From the NCBI GenBank assembly GCA_937929885.1, contig CALFUQ010000095.1, forward strand, positions 1 through 64,000: 64,000 nucleotides of DNA, written 5' to 3'. The stretch is from an uncultured Saprospiraceae bacterium (lineage in GTDB: Bacteria; Bacteroidota; Bacteroidia; Chitinophagales; Saprospiraceae). Of the stretch, positions 61,149 to 64,000 are shown in pieces (positions within the stretch are counted from its first letter, which is position 1; each line of letters opens with the position of its first letter). The notes below the pieces were generated by a model. The model searched no databases. It saw only the letters and a program-made list of their open reading frames with translations, and was not told where the DNA came from. The position numbers were made by a program, and so were the translations under genes.

Positions 61149-64000
61149 CTAATCCAGTATTACCATACGTTTGGTAGCACTGTAGTTATCTGTCTTTAAT
61201 GTGTAGTATAATATTCCCGACGTGTTCAGGTCACTTCTTGATAATTCAATACTATTTAATCCAGCACTAAATGAATTTTGGTATTGTCTTACCAACTTAC
61301 CAGTGATATCATGTATGCTAATTGTTGCATTCATGCTTTGTGGTAATGTGAATGATATTGTCGTACCATCTTTAAATGGATTCGGAGTATTTTGCTTTAA
61401 TTCATAAGTATGAGCCGCAATACTAGAATCTTCCAATTCTAGATTAACATCCATAATCTCATTACCAGTTGTGTATGCTTCAGCAGTAGTAATTTCAGAG
61501 TTTAATTCTATCTGATTAAGATCTTTATTTGATCCAGAAAGAACTATCGTAAACAATACTTCATCCTTGTCTACAGAAACTAACTCTGCCGCATTCCAGC
61601 TTAAAGCAACTAATCCTCGATCACTACTTCTTAGACCTAAATTATCTTGATTAATATTAAGCTTGCCGCTTTCGATATTTACAAAGTCAAGATTTAGAAG
61701 AGTATAATCTAGCGTGAATTGTAATCCGCTTAATAACTCTTTAGACTTTGAAGTAACTGGTATTCTGATCTGCTCTCCATTTACTTCGCTAACTCCAGTT
61801 AATTCCAGCTTATTACTGCTTCTAACTTCAGTTGTCAAGTAATTGGCTATAGTAACCGAGTTATTGACATCACCAATTTTTACTGCTGTGAAATCTATGT
61901 TCATATCAGTATCTAGTGAAGAAATCTCATAATCCTCTGAGAATAATTCGCTTAACGGATTATTACTATTAGCAAATGTGTAATCCTTATCTACAAATCT
62001 CCAACTCTCATTATAGCTATAAGAATCAATGTTACCTAAGATCAGTTTTCTCAATTCTACTAAATCACTTGCGCTAATATTCTGATCCTTATTTATGTCT
62101 GCAGCTATTTTCTTATATGGACCTTCTAATAATGTTAATCCAAGAATGTGCTTTTGAATCATTACAAGATCTAGAGTACTTACACCATTTATATCATCTT
62201 TATCCTTTGCAGGCGCTACTACATATGCTCCTCCCATCGCCATACCAGGGAATGCATATTCTCCTGATTCGTTAGTCATCGCAGGTGCTAATTCTGTGCC
62301 TTCTAAGTTTACTACTGTTTCAGCTACATTCTGATCTAACTCGGTGGTAATTAATCCTGAGATTAATGCTCTACCTTCTCCTGCTACACTAGAACATGCA
62401 TTCATATTATCTTGCACTTTGAGTGTTGTTCTACAGAATGATTGTACGATTTCTTCGTGCTCTCCTTCTCCTACTATTACTGAGGTATATATTTCAATAT
62501 TTACTGTCTGATTTGCTTCTGAACAGGTAAATGTTCTATTAGTTTCTGTAATGTCATCACTGAATGATAGTATAACATCATATCCACATGGATGTGAACT
62601 ACCTAAGTCAAAATCACTAGCCCATAATTCTACCATTCCGCTGTCAGGCTCTCCATCTCCATTTTCATCTACTGGCATCAAATCAACTACTAATCCATCA
62701 ATACAATATGGCGCTGCAGCTTTACAATTTTTAATAGTAAATATTTGGTCACAATGTGTCACGTTGCCACATCTATCCCAGAAAGACCATGTTACTAAAT
62801 GTTTACCTATAGGGTAATGAGCACTAGCGTTCGCTAAGTTTCCAACTCCTGTGAATACTGTATCAACAACATTTGTTTCTGCTTTAATATCTATGAATAC
62901 ACTTGCTTCCCATCTTAAATGATCGGATCCTGTACATCCATCAATCGCTGTCTTTAATAACTCTATATATCCACTATTACATTCAGCATCAAATGAACAC
63001 TCAGATCTCTCCTCACATGTAAATAGTATCTCTGGAGCATCCTGATCTGTAACTTTTATTACTTGCTCATATGGTGGCATTGGGTAAGGTTGGTTGTCAT
63101 CTCCTTCGAATGAACACCAATCAATGAACTGCCAAGTTCTTAATATTTTAAAGCAAGCTTGAGTACTGTTAATATCATATTCGTTGAATAAGAATACTTG
63201 ATCTGTATAATTAAAACCTACTAAATCACACTGTCCTTCAACAATTTCTGGATAACCAGTTACTTCAGGGCCATAATCTTCAGGAAAACCACATGACATG
63301 ATAGATGTGTCTAAAGGCATCACAATTGTTTTGAAATCAAATTCCTTAATTGCTTTTACTCGAATTCTTTGACGACATAAATCAGCTTGTTTATTATCAG
63401 TTCCAAATAATCTAAAAACTCTAGTTATTGTACCAATTCCACACTTATTTCTTCCATCTGCTACAGTTGTCTGCACTGTAGCGCCACCACAATTATCCCA
63501 ATATTGACCATCCCATAGTTCAAAAGGCTCAGCATCAGAACCATCACAAAGCGTATCCAATTCAGTACCTATTCCTTCTACTAAAAATCCTCCAGTCTGA
63601 TCACCTCCTCTAAAATCATAAGTCTCAACCAACTCAGCTTCACTTACTAGTGTTCCAAAAATATTAGATAGATTAGGTTCACTTGCATTAATATTAAGAT
63701 CACAAGAAACCATTATATCAGCAGGACAATTTAAAATCTTAGGTTCAATTTTATTCTGTATTTCTACTTCAAACATGCAATCGTTGAAGTTGTCATTTTG
63801 GTCATATACTCTTAGAATAACCATCACGAAGTCTTCATCACAACAGAATTTAACAGTAGGTGCAAAAATTGTATCCTGACCCAGGCCACATAAATCTAAA
63901 TTCATTTTACTTACTAAAACATTAGATATACCACAGTCATCATAACTTCCATCGTCAAATACTTCTGCTGGCACCTCAGCGCTGAAACTGTTAACCCCAT
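61149..64000 (-). CDS. Large T9SS-secreted multidomain protein, C-terminal 950 residues (cut by window edge)
   Basis: The frame is open through base 64000, so the N-terminus is outside; an internal GTG at 63974 is not taken as the start. The sequence has several Cys-containing HYR/immunoglobulin-like repeats (KILNCPADIMVSCD, QIFTIKNCKAAAPYC). A carboxypeptidase-like unit follows (LISGLITTELDQNVAETVVN) and a dockerin/EF-hand-like pair with DINGVSTLDLVMIQKHILG and DINKDQNISASDLVELRKLI. The C-terminus is a clear T9SS sorting domain (YELKQNTPNPFKDGTTISFT to TKRMVILD). This architecture is typical of Saprospiraceae surface proteins. The terminator follows at 61078-61115. Confidence 0.85.
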   Translation of the reverse strand, partial: GVNSFSAEVPAEVFDDGSYDDCGISNVLVSKMNLDLCGLGQDTIFAPTVKFCCDEDFVMVILRVYDQNDNFNDCMFEVEIQNKIEPKILNCPADIMVSCDLNINASEPNLSNIFGTLVSEAELVETYDFRGGDQTGGFLVEGIGTELDTLCDGSDAEPFELWDGQYWDNCGGATVQTTVADGRNKCGIGTITRVFRLFGTDNKQADLCRQRIRVKAIKEFDFKTIVMPLDTSIMSCGFPEDYGPEVTGYPEIVEGQCDLVGFNYTDQVFLFNEYDINSTQACFKILRTWQFIDWCSFEGDDNQPYPMPPYEQVIKVTDQDAPEILFTCEERSECSFDAECNSGYIELLKTAIDGCTGSDHLRWEASVFIDIKAETNVVDTVFTGVGNLANASAHYPIGKHLVTWSFWDRCGNVTHCDQIFTIKNCKAAAPYCIDGLVVDLMPVDENGDGEPDSGMVELWASDFDLGSSHPCGYDVILSFSDDITETNRTFTCSEANQTVNIEIYTSVIVGEGEHEEIVQSFCRTTLKVQDNMNACSSVAGEGRALISGLITTELDQNVAETVVNLEGTELAPAMTNESGEYAFPGMAMGGAYVVAPAKDKDDINGVSTLDLVMIQKHILGLTLLEGPYKKIAADINKDQNISASDLVELRKLILGNIDSYSYNESWRFVDKDYTFANSNNPLSELFSEDYEISSLDTDMNIDFTAVKIGDVNNSVTIANYLTTEVRSSNKLELTGVSEVNGEQIRIPVTSKSKELLSGLQFTLDYTLLNLDFVNIESGKLNINQDNLGLRSSDRGLVALSWNAAELVSVDKDEVLFTIVLSGSNKDLNQIELNSEITTAEAYTTGNEIMDVNLELEDSSIAAHTYELKQNTPNPFKDGTTISFTLPQSMNATISIHDITGKLVRQYQNSFSAGLNSIELSRSDLNTSGILYYTLKTDNYSATKRMVILD

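Overview
The window is an AT-rich chromosomal segment of a Bacteroidota bacterium, most likely from the Saprospiria (Saprospiraceae-like). The sequence evidence is: type IX secretion (T9SS) C-terminal tails on secreted proteins; many families typical of Bacteroidota (DUF4159, DUF4199, DUF4293, DUF3467, BatA/BatE-like proteins, OstA-like protein, ExbB-X-ExbD-ExbD cluster, regulators with the Bacteroidota-type C-terminal HTH); -7 boxes of the TAnnTTTG type in front of tRNAs and housekeeping genes; few Shine-Dalgarno sequences and several TTG starts. Nearly all of it is ordinary core chromosome. I see no phage, transposase, CRISPR array, restriction system or toxin-antitoxin locus.

Layout. 0-2.7 kb: arabinose operon araB-araD-araA on the minus strand, with araA cut by the window edge. 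2.8-6.8 kb: fatty acid hydroxylase, then a short segment bounded by a decayed tRNA-Val copy and the intact tRNA-Val; it carries a small unknown ORF and a secreted YWTD-type beta-propeller protein. 7-10.5 kb: DUF805 protein, HpcH-type aldolase, DMT transporter and an APH-fold kinase. 10.7-17.2 kb: two signalling modules (PAS histidine kinase tail to tail with a receiver-HTH protein; TPR histidine kinase divergent from a NarL-type regulator) on either side of a lipoprotein aldose epimerase. 17.7-18.7 kb: histone H1-like Lys/Ala/Pro repeat protein and tRNA-Pro/tRNA-Ser. 18.9-24.5 kb: M28 peptidase, dnaA, and a 5'-nucleotidase split into two genes. 24.6-32.8 kb: A-type Fe-S carrier, icd, ruvB, DUF3467, PspC-like protein, rsmE operon, rseP-hscB. 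32.8-43 kb: tRNA-Leu with a nearby fragment, cutC, a BatA-like protein, a dihydroorotase homologue without key catalytic residues, DUF4199, glycosyltransferase, sugar-nucleotide epimerase, queE. 43-51.5 kb: a 1105-residue Dna2-like nuclease-helicase, glycerate kinase, DUF937-OmpA protein, bilobal retropepsin-PDZ protein, L21 and an L27 fused to a helix-hairpin-helix tail. 51.6-64 kb: BatE-like TPR-SH3 protein, OstA-like protein, FAD oxidoreductase, ExbB/ExbD energy transducer, tRNA-Ser, tatD, RNase HI, def-ruvX, and the end of a large T9SS-secreted multidomain protein.

How the genes work together: araBDA converts L-arabinose to D-xylulose 5-phosphate; the ExbB-X-ExbD-ExbD set would energise TonB-type outer-membrane transport; OstA-like and RseP belong to envelope biogenesis and surveillance; two proteins carry clear or possible T9SS tails. 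The observations most worth checking are the L27 fusion, the catalytically degenerate dihydroorotase, the Dna2-like protein without visible Fe-S cysteines, the tRNA-bounded islet at 3.6-6.8 kb, a roughly 150-nt imperfect hairpin at 14.4 kb and the H1-like repeat protein. I did not find evidence of a wholly new multi-gene system.
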